This document shows, in pieces, positions 16,414 through 23,428 of a stretch of DNA of 35,850 bases (position 1 is the stretch's first letter; each line of letters starts with the position of its first letter). The stretch lies in assembly GCA_017520845.1 (NCBI GenBank), contig JAFXEU010000034.1:1-35850 (forward strand), in the 5' to 3' direction. The notes under the pieces are model-generated. The model ran no database searches. It was given only the letters and a program-made list of their open reading frames with translations, and was not told the origin of the DNA. The position numbers were made by a program, and so were the translations under genes. The DNA is from Kiritimatiellia bacterium (lineage in GTDB: Bacteria > Verrucomicrobiota > Kiritimatiellia > RFP12 > UBA1067).

Positions 16414-17727
16414 ATGGAGCGGAAAATCTACAAAAGCCTCTTGAAATGGAAGCATTCTAATCTGCGTAAGCCGCTCATCCTGCGCGGCGCAAGGCAGGTC
16501 GGAAAGACATGGCTTTTGAAGGAATTCGGCAGACGCGAATACAAGTCTTTCGTCTATGTGAACTGCGACAAGGATGCGTTCGCCGCCGACCTCTTCAGGG
16601 ATTATGACGTGAAGAGGATTCTTCTTGCAATCGAGGCGCATACGGGCGTCAAGGTGCGCGAAGGCGAAACCCTTGTCGTTTTCGACGAGCTTCAGGAAAC
16701 TCCGCGCGGAATCGGCGCACTGAAGTATTTCTGCGAGGACGCCCCTGATATCCACGTCGCGGCGGCAGGCTCGCTCCTGGGAATAACGCTTCATGCCGGC
16801 ACATCCTTCCCTGTCGGAAAGGTGGACGAATTGACGCTGCGTCCGCTCGACTTCTGTGAATTCCTTGCCGGGACAGGCGACGCCCCGCTGGCGAAACTTC
16901 TCACGGACGGTGAACCGTCTGCCATCGACACGATGCGAGAGCCGCTTATTGAACGGCTTCGACGGTTTTTCTTCGTCGGCGGAATGCCTGAAGTCGTTTC
17001 GGCGTTCGCGGCGGAATGCAGTCTCGCCGAAGTGCGACGGCTCCAGCGCGCAATCGTCGACTCCTATCAGCAGGACATCTCCAAGCACGCGCCCGCCAAT
17101 GAAGTGCCGCGCATCAATCTCGTCTGGCGATCCCTCATATCGCAACTCGCCAAGGAAAACAGAAAATTTGTCTATGGCGCGGTCAAGCACGGCGGACGCG
17201 CCAAAGAATTCGAGACGGCCATACAATGGCTCGTCGACGCGGGAACCGTCAACCGCGTCACACGGGTGAACAAGCCCGTCGCGCCGCTTGCATTCTACGA
17301 AAACTTCAATGCGTTCAAGCTCTTTCCGCTCGACTGCGGGCTGATGGGCGCGATGGCCGATACGCCCGCCGCGTCCATTCTCGCCGGCAATGCCGGATTT
17401 GATGAATACAAGGGCGCGTTCACAGAGGCATTTGTCCTGTCCGAAATGCTTGCCGCCCGGGATTCGCGCGTATTCTACTTCAGCGCTTCCGATTCGACGG
17501 TGGAAATCGACTTTATCGTCCAGAATGGCACAGCCGTCGTCCCGGTGGAAGTCAAGGCGGCGGAAAACCTCCAGTCCAAATCCCTGCGGACGTTCGTCAC
17601 GGCCCATGAAGGTCTCAGGGGCGTACGCTTCTCCCTCTCACCGCATAGAGACCAGGGCTGGATGGAGAATGTTCCTCTCTACGCAGTGAGCAGATTCTTC
17701 AGCGACAACAGCGAAACGGGGGAATGA
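16414..17727 (+). CDS. AAA family ATPase with DUF4143/PD-(D/E)xK-like C-terminus
   Basis: 437 residues from ATG 16414, chosen for the AAGGGAAG site and because the promoter ends just before it; an in-frame extension to 16240 would run through the promoter repeats. Walker A is GARQVGKT (25-32) and Walker B LVVFDE (87-92), followed by AAAGSLLG (117-123) and LRPLDFCEFL (142-151), the family's typical order. The C-terminal part (about 355-395) has VEIDFIV and VVPVEVKA, an E-x-D...E-x-K pattern like PD-(D/E)xK nucleases (D366, E379, K381). These proteins are widespread in multicopy in gut and environmental bacteria, and their function is unknown. The gene stands alone on its strand and convergent to the regulator, so a link to the sugar operons is not implied. 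Confidence 0.85.
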   Translation: MERKIYKSLLKWKHSNLRKPLILRGARQVGKTWLLKEFGRREYKSFVYVNCDKDAFAADLFRDYDVKRILLAIEAHTGVKVREGETLVVFDELQETPRGIGALKYFCEDAPDIHVAAAGSLLGITLHAGTSFPVGKVDELTLRPLDFCEFLAGTGDAPLAKLLTDGEPSAIDTMREPLIERLRRFFFVGGMPEVVSAFAAECSLAEVRRLQRAIVDSYQQDISKHAPANEVPRINLVWRSLISQLAKENRKFVYGAVKHGGRAKEFETAIQWLVDAGTVNRVTRVNKPVAPLAFYENFNAFKLFPLDCGLMGAMADTPAASILAGNAGFDEYKGAFTEAFVLSEMLAARDSRVFYFSASDSTVEIDFIVQNGTAVVPVEVKAAENLQSKSLRTFVTAHEGLRGVRFSLSPHRDQGWMENVPLYAVSRFFSDNSETGE

Positions 17728-17747
17728 CGGGCCGCGCGCCCCGTTTC
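17713..17747 (+). terminator. Hairpin at the ATPase stop codon, possible terminator
   Basis: GAAACGGGG (17713-17721) and CCCCGTTTC (17739-17747) are perfect 9-bp arms around a 17-base loop containing the TGA stop. No U-tract follows, so intrinsic termination is uncertain. Confidence 0.35.
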
Positions 17748-17787
17748 CGTGTTCCCTGTCGTATGCGGGGACAGCCGCGCAAGCGCG

Positions 17788-18939
17788 CTATTTCGCGGCT
17801 TCACGCCAGCCGGACATCGTCTGGCCGGTCTGTGCCTTGAAGAACTTGCGGAGCGAATTCGGATTCTCGAAGCCGCAGAAGTCGGAAATCGCCTTGAGCG
17901 GCAGCGTCCCCTCGCGCAGCAGGTCCTTCGCGCGCGCCAGCTGGATCGCGTGCATCTCTTCGAGAACCGAATGGCCGGTGGCCTTCCTGAAGCGCATCTC
18001 GGCCTGACGCCGCGAACATGGGAAACGCTCCAGCACGCGCGCCGCCGTGAGCCCCGCGCACGCCTCCCGCCGGATGAGGTCGAGCGCGTCCGCGACAGCC
18101 GGATCGTGCGCGCGCAGCCGGCGCGTCGACGCGCGCGGCACCACGGCGAGCGGACCGAACGTCCGGCGGCGCGCGCCTCGGAACTTCTCGCGGTCCCTGA
18201 GCCGCGCGGCGAGGAGGAGCGCGGCCAGTTCGCCGCCGCGCCGGAAATCCGGCTTGATCGAGCTGAGTGTCGGCCGGGTGTGCTCGCAGATGTCGCGCGC
18301 GTCATCCACCCCGATGACGATCAGCTCGTCCGGAACCTTGACCTGCGCGAAGACCGCCGCCGACAAAACCTCCGCAGCGACGCCGTCGTTGGCCGCGAAG
18401 AGCGCGCAGGGCTTGGGCAGCGCCGCGACAAACGCACGCAGCTCGCGCGTGTAGCGGGTGGGGTCCGCGGGCGACGGCCGCCCGGTGAACACGCGGCAGC
18501 CGCGTCCGTTCAGCGACAGCGCCGAGACAAAGCCGCGCTCGCGCGCCGCACTCCAGAACCGCGGCTCCGGATACGGCACGAAGGCGAAGGCCGTCGCGTC
18601 GGTGCGCAGGAGCTCGCGCGCGGCCATCTGCGCGGTCGCCGCGGAATCGTGCGTGACGCAGAAGGCGTTCCGGGGCAGACATGACGGATCGTGGTCGAAG
18701 AACACGACCGGCAGACCGCCGAAGACGGCCGGCGCGACCGCCGCCGCCGTGCCGCCGCATTCGACAATCGCACCGACCGGGTGCCAGAATTCGACCAGCG
18801 CCGCGATCCGCTTCGCCGACGGCAGACCGGGAACGGTCTGCACCAGCCAGCCGCATTTCGCGGCGACATCCTGGACGCCGCCGAGCTTTTCCGCCGCATT
18901 TGTCTTGAACTGTGACTGAAAGTAGAGAATCGTCTCCAT
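17788..18939 (-). CDS. XylR-type transcriptional regulator (LacI-like sugar-binding domain plus AraC HTH)
   Basis: 383 residues from ATG 18939 (METILYFQSQF); ATG 18945 is an alternative two codons earlier. There is no N-terminal LacI HTH. Residues about 1-265 form a type I periplasmic-binding fold (VGAIVECGG, GLPVVFFDHDP, LFAANDGVAAEVL, LIVIGVDDARDICEHTRPTLSSI). Residues about 280-383 carry an AraC-type double HTH (LIRREACAGLTAARVLERFPCSRRQAEMRFRKATG in part, then AISDFCGFENPNSLRKFFKAQTGQTMSGWR). This is the architecture of E. coli XylR, which binds direct-repeat operators and activates on sugar binding. It is divergent from the SDR operon. A matching operator in front of GH51 suggests that it also controls the hydrolase operon. 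The inducer is unknown. Confidence 0.88.
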   Translation of the reverse strand: METILYFQSQFKTNAAEKLGGVQDVAAKCGWLVQTVPGLPSAKRIAALVEFWHPVGAIVECGGTAAAVAPAVFGGLPVVFFDHDPSCLPRNAFCVTHDSAATAQMAARELLRTDATAFAFVPYPEPRFWSAARERGFVSALSLNGRGCRVFTGRPSPADPTRYTRELRAFVAALPKPCALFAANDGVAAEVLSAAVFAQVKVPDELIVIGVDDARDICEHTRPTLSSIKPDFRRGGELAALLLAARLRDREKFRGARRRTFGPLAVVPRASTRRLRAHDPAVADALDLIRREACAGLTAARVLERFPCSRRQAEMRFRKATGHSVLEEMHAIQLARAKDLLREGTLPLKAISDFCGFENPNSLRKFFKAQTGQTMSGWREAAK

Positions 18940-18951
18940 GCGCATTAGTCT

Positions 18952-18981
18952 ATCATATTCGCAAACAGGATGCAATGTAAA
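18952..18981 (-). promoter_or_regulatory. Tentative promoter of the regulator gene
   Basis: On the minus strand TTTACA, an 18-bp spacer and TATGAT. The -10 is only 12 bases from ATG 18939 and no Shine-Dalgarno is visible, so the transcript would be nearly leaderless. One operator half-site lies in the spacer, consistent with autoregulation. Confidence 0.35.
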
Positions 18982-18992
18982 TCGCAAACGGA
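18959..18992 (+). promoter_or_regulatory. Probable XylR-type operator between regulator and SDR operon
   Basis: Half-site 1, TCGCAAACAGGATGC, starts at 18959 and half-site 2, TCGCAAACGGA, at 18982, a 23-bp direct repeat. It abuts the SDR promoter's -35 and ends 24 bases before its -10, as at the GH51 promoter. Confidence 0.7.
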
Positions 18993-18993
18993 A

Positions 18994-19022
18994 TTACAAC
19001 CAGCCGTGCCGTCTGCTATAAT
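18994..19022 (+). promoter_or_regulatory. Promoter of the SDR-MFS-dehydratase-lactonase operon
   Basis: TTACAA (18994-18999), a 17-bp spacer, then TATAAT (19017-19022) with an extended TGC before it. The SDR ATG follows 52 bases later. Confidence 0.65.
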
Positions 19023-19074
19023 ATGCAGTGTTCCACTCATTACGACAAGTCTGACAATCACGACAAGGAAGATT

Positions 19075-19860
19075 ATGGGCAGGTTTGACGGCAAGGTCGT
19101 CCTGGTGACGGGCGGCAACAGAAACACGGGACTCGATCTCGTCGAGCGGTTCGCCCGCGACGGGGCGAAGGTCTACATGTGCGGGTTGAGCGAAGCCTCC
19201 ACCGCCAAGGGAGCCGCCGAGATCAAGGCGCGCGGGCTGGACGGCGTAATTTCGCAGGCGTGCGACATCTCCGATGCCGCGCAGGTCGCGGCGCTGTTCG
19301 ACACGATCGAACGCGACGCGGGGCGGCTGGACATCCTCATCAACAACGCCGCGAACCAGGGGCTCGGCCACGGCGGGCCGCTGGAGATGGATGCCGAAAG
19401 ATTCTGGGACGTTCTCAAGACGAATGTCGTCGGCGGCTTCCGCATGACGCAGACGGCGTGCAACCGCTTCTTCATGAAGCAGGAATCGCGCGGCGTCGTC
19501 GTCTTCCTCTCGTCCAACACCGCCATGCGCGCGATCCGCCACCGCACCGCCTACTGCGCCTCCAAGGGCGCGATCAACTCCATGGTGCGCGCGCTCGCGC
19601 TCGACCTCGCGCCGCTCGGCATCCGAGTCAACTGCTGCGCGCCGGGCTACATCTACACCGAACGCTGGCTCACGCTCGATCCGGAAAAGGCCGCACGCCG
19701 CCGCCTCAACTGTCCGCTCCGGCACGAGGCGAAAGGCGCCGACATCGCGAACGTCGTCGCGTTCCTCGCCTCGGACGATTCCGCGAACATGACGGGCGAG
19801 ATCGTCACGTGCGACGCGGGCTGCTCGTGCCAGCACATGCCGGAGGACGTGGATGTCTAA
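19075..19860 (+). CDS. SDR-family NAD(P)-dependent oxidoreductase
   Basis: 261 residues from ATG 19075, with AAGGAAG just upstream; the in-frame extension to 18970 would cross the promoter. It is a classical short-chain dehydrogenase: cofactor-binding TGGNRNTG (12-19), acidic CDIS after beta-4, NNA (90-92), LSS (145-147) and YCASK (Y160, K164). The C-terminus GEIVTCDAGCSCQHM is a variant of the usual TGQ...VDGG ending. As first gene of an operon with a lactonase and a sugar-acid dehydratase, it probably oxidises a free aldose to its lactone, although SDRs also oxidise sugar acids. It overlaps the transporter gene by 8 bases. Confidence 0.88.
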   Translation: MGRFDGKVVLVTGGNRNTGLDLVERFARDGAKVYMCGLSEASTAKGAAEIKARGLDGVISQACDISDAAQVAALFDTIERDAGRLDILINNAANQGLGHGGPLEMDAERFWDVLKTNVVGGFRMTQTACNRFFMKQESRGVVVFLSSNTAMRAIRHRTAYCASKGAINSMVRALALDLAPLGIRVNCCAPGYIYTERWLTLDPEKAARRRLNCPLRHEAKGADIANVVAFLASDDSANMTGEIVTCDAGCSCQHMPEDVDV

Positions 19861-21118
19861 GCATTACAAATGGCTGCTCATCGGAATGCTCAGCTGCGCG
19901 TTCTTCTTCCATCAGGCGGATCGGGCGCTCTTCGGGCTGCTGACCATTCCGATTCAGGACGAACTGAATCTCACGGACGTTCAGATCGGGTGGATCAACA
20001 CGACGCTGTCGTGGACGCTCGCGGCAATGACGGTCGTCGCGGGCTTTCTGGGCGACCGCTTCTCGCGCAAGCGGATCATCACACTGTCGCTGATCGCCTG
20101 GTCGCTCATGACCGTGTGCATGGGCTTTATCGGCGGATTCCTCGGAGCGCTCTTCTTCCGCTCGATCGCGACCGGCGTCGGCGAGAGCTTCTACGCCCCG
20201 AGCGCCTACGCGCTCATCGCCGTTCACCACAAGGAGACACGTTCCGTCGCGCTCTCCATCCACCAGGCGGCGCTCTATGTGGGGCTCATGGTTTCGGGGC
20301 TGATCGTCGCGCGGGCGCTCGGACTGCTCGGCACGTGGCGCAACGTCTTCATCGCGTTCGGCGCGGCCGGCTGCGCGCTGGGGATCTTCTTCATCTGGGG
20401 TCTGAAGGACAATGACTCGCGCAGAGACGCAGAGACGCCGAGAGAGGCAACGCGCCGCGCCTCTGCGCCGCCACGCGACAAGACGTCTCTCACGGCAGGC
20501 TTGAAGGCCTACTTCTGCAACCCGTCTGCGCTGTGCGCCACGGCGGGGTTCGTCGCCATCGTCTTCGTCAACAACGCTTATCTCTTCTGGGCGCCGAAGT
20601 TCGCGGCCGAGAAATTCGCGATCGGCGTGGGCGAGGCCGGCAAGGGCGTGATGCTCGGACACCACCTTTTCGCGTTTGCGGCGATTCTCGCGGGCGGCAT
20701 CATCACCGACCGTTTCGTGGCGAAGATGCCGCGCTTCCGACTCGGCTTCCAGGCGGCAGCCCTTCTCTGCGGCGCACCCGCGCTGCTGTGGATCGGCCGC
20801 GCGCCGTCCTTCACCGCGCTTCTGATCGCCGCGAGCGTCTACGGCGTCTTTCGCGGCTTCTTCGAGGTCAACACGCACGCATCGCTCTTCGATGTCGTCG
20901 CGCCGCAGCACCGCTCGACGGCGGTCGGGCTGCTCAACATGATCGCCTTTTTCTTCGGCGGGCTCTCCGGCGTGGCGATGGGGGCGCTGTCGCACAGCCG
21001 GGGCGTGCACGGCTTCGAGATCGGCTTCGGCATCATGGCGGGCACCTACGCGCTCGGCGCGGCGCTTCTGGCGTTCAGCTTCTTCTTCACGTTCAACAAA
21101 GATCGAATCGCGGAATAA
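19853..21118 (+). CDS. MFS transporter, probably for a sugar or sugar acid
   Basis: 421 residues with about 12 hydrophobic segments. After helix 1 (YKWLLIGMLSCAFFFHQADRALF in part), the loop between helices 2 and 3 carries GFLGDRFSRKR, the signature MFS motif A, and helix 4 follows RSIATGVGESFYAPSAYALI, as in anion:cation symporter-type carriers. The second half has GGIITDRFVAKMPRFR. The central cytoplasmic loop (about 183-212, RRDAETPREATRRASAPPRD) is unusually Arg/Ala/Pro-rich and encoded by a GCAGAGACGCAGAGACGC repeat, which looks inserted. Operon position suggests uptake of the monosaccharide or acid processed by the adjacent enzymes. Transport direction and substrate are inferred. Confidence 0.85.
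   Translation: MSKHYKWLLIGMLSCAFFFHQADRALFGLLTIPIQDELNLTDVQIGWINTTLSWTLAAMTVVAGFLGDRFSRKRIITLSLIAWSLMTVCMGFIGGFLGALFFRSIATGVGESFYAPSAYALIAVHHKETRSVALSIHQAALYVGLMVSGLIVARALGLLGTWRNVFIAFGAAGCALGIFFIWGLKDNDSRRDAETPREATRRASAPPRDKTSLTAGLKAYFCNPSALCATAGFVAIVFVNNAYLFWAPKFAAEKFAIGVGEAGKGVMLGHHLFAFAAILAGGIITDRFVAKMPRFRLGFQAAALLCGAPALLWIGRAPSFTALLIAASVYGVFRGFFEVNTHASLFDVVAPQHRSTAVGLLNMIAFFFGGLSGVAMGALSHSRGVHGFEIGFGIMAGTYALGAALLAFSFFFTFNKDRIAE
20416..20475. repeat. CGCAGAGACGC-type repeat inside the MFS central loop
   Basis: CGCGCAGAGACGCAGAGACG is followed about 40 bases later by CCTCTGCGCCGCCACGCG, a partly eroded inverted counterpart. It keeps the frame and encodes a low-complexity basic loop. Confidence 0.5.
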
Positions 21119-21136
21119 TCCTGTCAATCCTGTCTA
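21117..21136. repeat. AATCCTGTC-type repeat fragment at the MFS/dehydratase junction
   Basis: AATCCTGTC occurs twice in succession starting at 21117, then TA, matching the right arm of the element at 1547-1618. The first bases belong to the MFS stop codon TAA (21116-21118), and no ribosome site is visible between the repeat and the next ATG. Confidence 0.7.
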
Positions 21137-21144
21137 CAACGGCC

Positions 21145-22311
21145 ATGAAAATCAAATCGATCAAGACATTCGCAATCGACTGCTTCCGGACGAACTGGGT
21201 GTTCGTCAAGGTGATGACCGACGAGGGCCTCTCCGGCATCGGCGAGGGCACGCTCGAATACAAGGAAAACGCCCTTCTCGGCGCGCTGGCCGACCTGGAG
21301 CACGCACTTGTCGGGAAAGATCCGTTCGACACCGAATGGATCTTCCACGAGAACTACCGCGACGCCTACTGGCGCGGCGGGGCGGTGCTCATGAGCGCGC
21401 TTTCGGCGGTTGACATGGCGCTGTGGGACATCAAGGGAAAGGCGCTCGGCCTTCCCGTCTGGAAGCTCCTCGGCGGCAAGTGCCGCGACGGCGTTCCCTG
21501 CTATGCCAACTGCTGGTTTTCGGGCGCGAAGGAGCCGGAGGAATTCGCCGCGAAGGCCGAGGCCGCAGTCACCGCCGGATTTCGCGGGCTCAAGTGGGAC
21601 CCGTTCGGCAAGAACTACCGGCAGCTGCCGCCGGAAGACTTCAAGAAGGCGCTCCGGTGCGTCGCGGCGGTGAAGGCCGCAACGGAGGGCAAGGCCGAAA
21701 TCCTGATCGAATGTCACGGACGCTTCGACGTGCCGACCGCGCTCCGCGTCTGTCACGCGCTGGAGGAGTTTTCGCCGTACTGGGTGGAAGAGCCCGTCAT
21801 CCCGGACACGCTGCGCGCCCTGGCCGACGTCCGTTCGCGCGTGCGCGTGCCGATCGCGTGCGGCGAACGCCTCTACACGACGCAGCAGATCCTCGACGCG
21901 ATCGAACTGCGCGCGTGCGACTACCTGCAGCCCGATTCGTCGCACGCGGGCGGACTGACCGGCATGAAGCAGATCGCCGCCCTTTGCGACGCACACCACA
22001 TCCCCTTCTGCGCGCACAATCCGTCCGGCCCCGTGGCGAACGCCGTCACGCTGGCGCTCGGCGTCTCGACGCCCGGCTACTGCATCCACGAGACGCTGTT
22101 CGACGACGTGCCGTGGCGCAAGGACGTGATCGACGAGGACGTGCGCTTCGCGGACGGCCTCATGTATCCCTCGGACCGCCCCGGCCTCGGCATCGAGCTG
22201 AACGAAGAGGCTGCCGCCGCGCATCCGAAGGCCGACCACTGGCTCCGGCACTACGTCGGCACGCTGACCAACATCCGGCCGCCGGACAGCGTGAAGTATT
22301 ACCACGGCTAA
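21145..22311 (+). CDS. Enolase-superfamily sugar-acid dehydratase (mandelate racemase/galactonate dehydratase group)
   Basis: 388 residues from ATG 21145; earlier in-frame codons overlap the MFS gene out of frame and are not protein-like. The N-terminal capping domain (1-115) ends ALWDIKGKALGLPVWKLLGG. The barrel has IECHGRFD (E189, H191), WVEEPV (E215), ACGER (E241), QPDSSHAGG (D264, H267) and FCAHNPSGP (H291). These are the metal-ligand and acid/base positions of the galactonate-dehydratase type, in which a His pair removes water from an aldonic acid to give a 2-keto-3-deoxy acid. The first ligand is Glu rather than the usual Asp. Candidate substrates include galactonate, fuconate and arabinonate, with no way to choose. 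No KDG-type aldolase is in the window. Confidence 0.88.
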   Translation: MKIKSIKTFAIDCFRTNWVFVKVMTDEGLSGIGEGTLEYKENALLGALADLEHALVGKDPFDTEWIFHENYRDAYWRGGAVLMSALSAVDMALWDIKGKALGLPVWKLLGGKCRDGVPCYANCWFSGAKEPEEFAAKAEAAVTAGFRGLKWDPFGKNYRQLPPEDFKKALRCVAAVKAATEGKAEILIECHGRFDVPTALRVCHALEEFSPYWVEEPVIPDTLRALADVRSRVRVPIACGERLYTTQQILDAIELRACDYLQPDSSHAGGLTGMKQIAALCDAHHIPFCAHNPSGPVANAVTLALGVSTPGYCIHETLFDDVPWRKDVIDEDVRFADGLMYPSDRPGLGIELNEEAAAAHPKADHWLRHYVGTLTNIRPPDSVKYYHG

Positions 22312-22332
22312 ACCATGACGGGACTTCTGGCC

Positions 22333-23352
22333 ATGACAATTTTTCTCGGCTCCTACACGGACGATACGCACCCGAACGGACTGAAGACAATCGAGCTGGA
22401 TGAAGCATCCGGCGCGATGGTCGTCGTCGCCGACTATCCCGTCTTGAACGCACTCTATCAGGCGCTTTCGCCGGACGGGAAGTGGCTCTATACCTGCACG
22501 GGCGAAGGGCTTGCCGCGTTCGCCATCGGCGCAGACGCGTCGTTGACGCGCCGCGACGCGGTAGCGCTCGGCACTTGCGTCTGCCACGTTGCCGCGCGGA
22601 CGGACCGCGTCGTCTTCGCCGACTATCTCGGCAGCTTCGCGGGCTCTGTCGCGGTTGCGGACGGCACGTTCGGCGAACCCGTCATCCACCGGCACAGCGG
22701 CAGCGGGACGAATCTCCCGCGCCAGAACGCCGCGCACTGCCATCAATCGTGCTCGCTGCCCGATGGTTCGGGCTATGTCGTCTGCGATTTGGGGCTGGAT
22801 GAACTTGTCGAATATCCAAGCGGACGCCGGTTCAAGACATCGCCCGCCGGCGCGGGGCCGCGCCACCTCCTCTTCCACCCGAACGGGCGTCTCGCCTTTC
22901 TCGTCTCGGAGCTCGGCAATCTCGTCTCATCGCTCGCGTGGAATCCGGTCGACGGCTTCCGTCTTCTCGATCTACTGCCAACGCTGGAGCGGGCGGCGCT
23001 CCCCGTCGGCTCCGTGATCGGCACGACCGGCACGGATCTCGCCGCCGCGATCCGCTTCACGCCCGACGGGAAGCGCCTCGTCGTCTCGAACCGCGGGGAA
23101 AATTCGCTTGTCGTCTACGACTTCGACGAATCGACGGGCAAACTCGCATTCAAATCGCGCTCGCTCCTTCCTGGTTCGTGGCCGCGCGATTTCATTTTCG
23201 TCACCGACACGCTCGCACTCGTCGCGCTGGAGCGCTCGGGTGAAGTCATCTCGCTCCGCTACGACCCGGCAGCCGGCGCCTTCACGCCACTCGCCACCCT
23301 TGGCGGCCTCTTCCGCCCCGTCGCGCTGACCACCCGCCCGACCTTGGCATAG
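22333..23352 (+). CDS. Lactonase, seven-bladed beta-propeller (YbhE/Pgl type)
   Basis: 339 residues from ATG 22333, preceded by GGGA at a suitable distance; ATG 22315, four bases after the dehydratase stop, is an alternative adding six residues. The sequence has the repeated blade pattern of 6-phosphogluconolactonase-like propellers: TIFLGSYTDDTHPNGLKTIELDEASG at the start, ALSPDGKWLYTC, AGPRHLLFHPNGRLAFLVSELGNLV in part, IRFTPDGKRLVVSNRGENSLVVYDFD and WPRDFIFVTDTLALVALE. Such enzymes open sugar lactones. With the SDR and dehydratase it completes a plausible oxidation, hydrolysis and dehydration sequence. No leader, so cytoplasmic. It is the last gene of the operon, convergent with ruvA 76 bases away; that gap shows no clear terminator. 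Confidence 0.85.
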   Translation: MTIFLGSYTDDTHPNGLKTIELDEASGAMVVVADYPVLNALYQALSPDGKWLYTCTGEGLAAFAIGADASLTRRDAVALGTCVCHVAARTDRVVFADYLGSFAGSVAVADGTFGEPVIHRHSGSGTNLPRQNAAHCHQSCSLPDGSGYVVCDLGLDELVEYPSGRRFKTSPAGAGPRHLLFHPNGRLAFLVSELGNLVSSLAWNPVDGFRLLDLLPTLERAALPVGSVIGTTGTDLAAAIRFTPDGKRLVVSNRGENSLVVYDFDESTGKLAFKSRSLLPGSWPRDFIFVTDTLALVALERSGEVISLRYDPAAGAFTPLATLGGLFRPVALTTRPTLA

Positions 23353-23428
23353 TTCACGAAATCTTGCGCTCGGGTCGTACGTCTTCGCCTCGTTTCAAAA
23401 AAGTGGGATAAGGGTGAACTTAAAAAAC

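Noticed and set aside
16183-17607. Minus-strand open frame of 474 codons opposite the ATPase, with an 11-residue TFFxTSFNA-like repeat
   Set aside because: Antisense to a protein with intact Walker motifs; the peptide repeat is just the 33-bp promoter array read on the other strand.
19805-22878. Two minus-strand open frames (440 and 584 codons) opposite MFS, dehydratase and lactonase
   Set aside because: Both are Arg/Glu/Val-rich shadows without leaders or motifs.
23353-23428. Bidirectional terminator between lactonase and ruvA
   Set aside because: A-runs and T-runs are present but no stem of useful length could be drawn.
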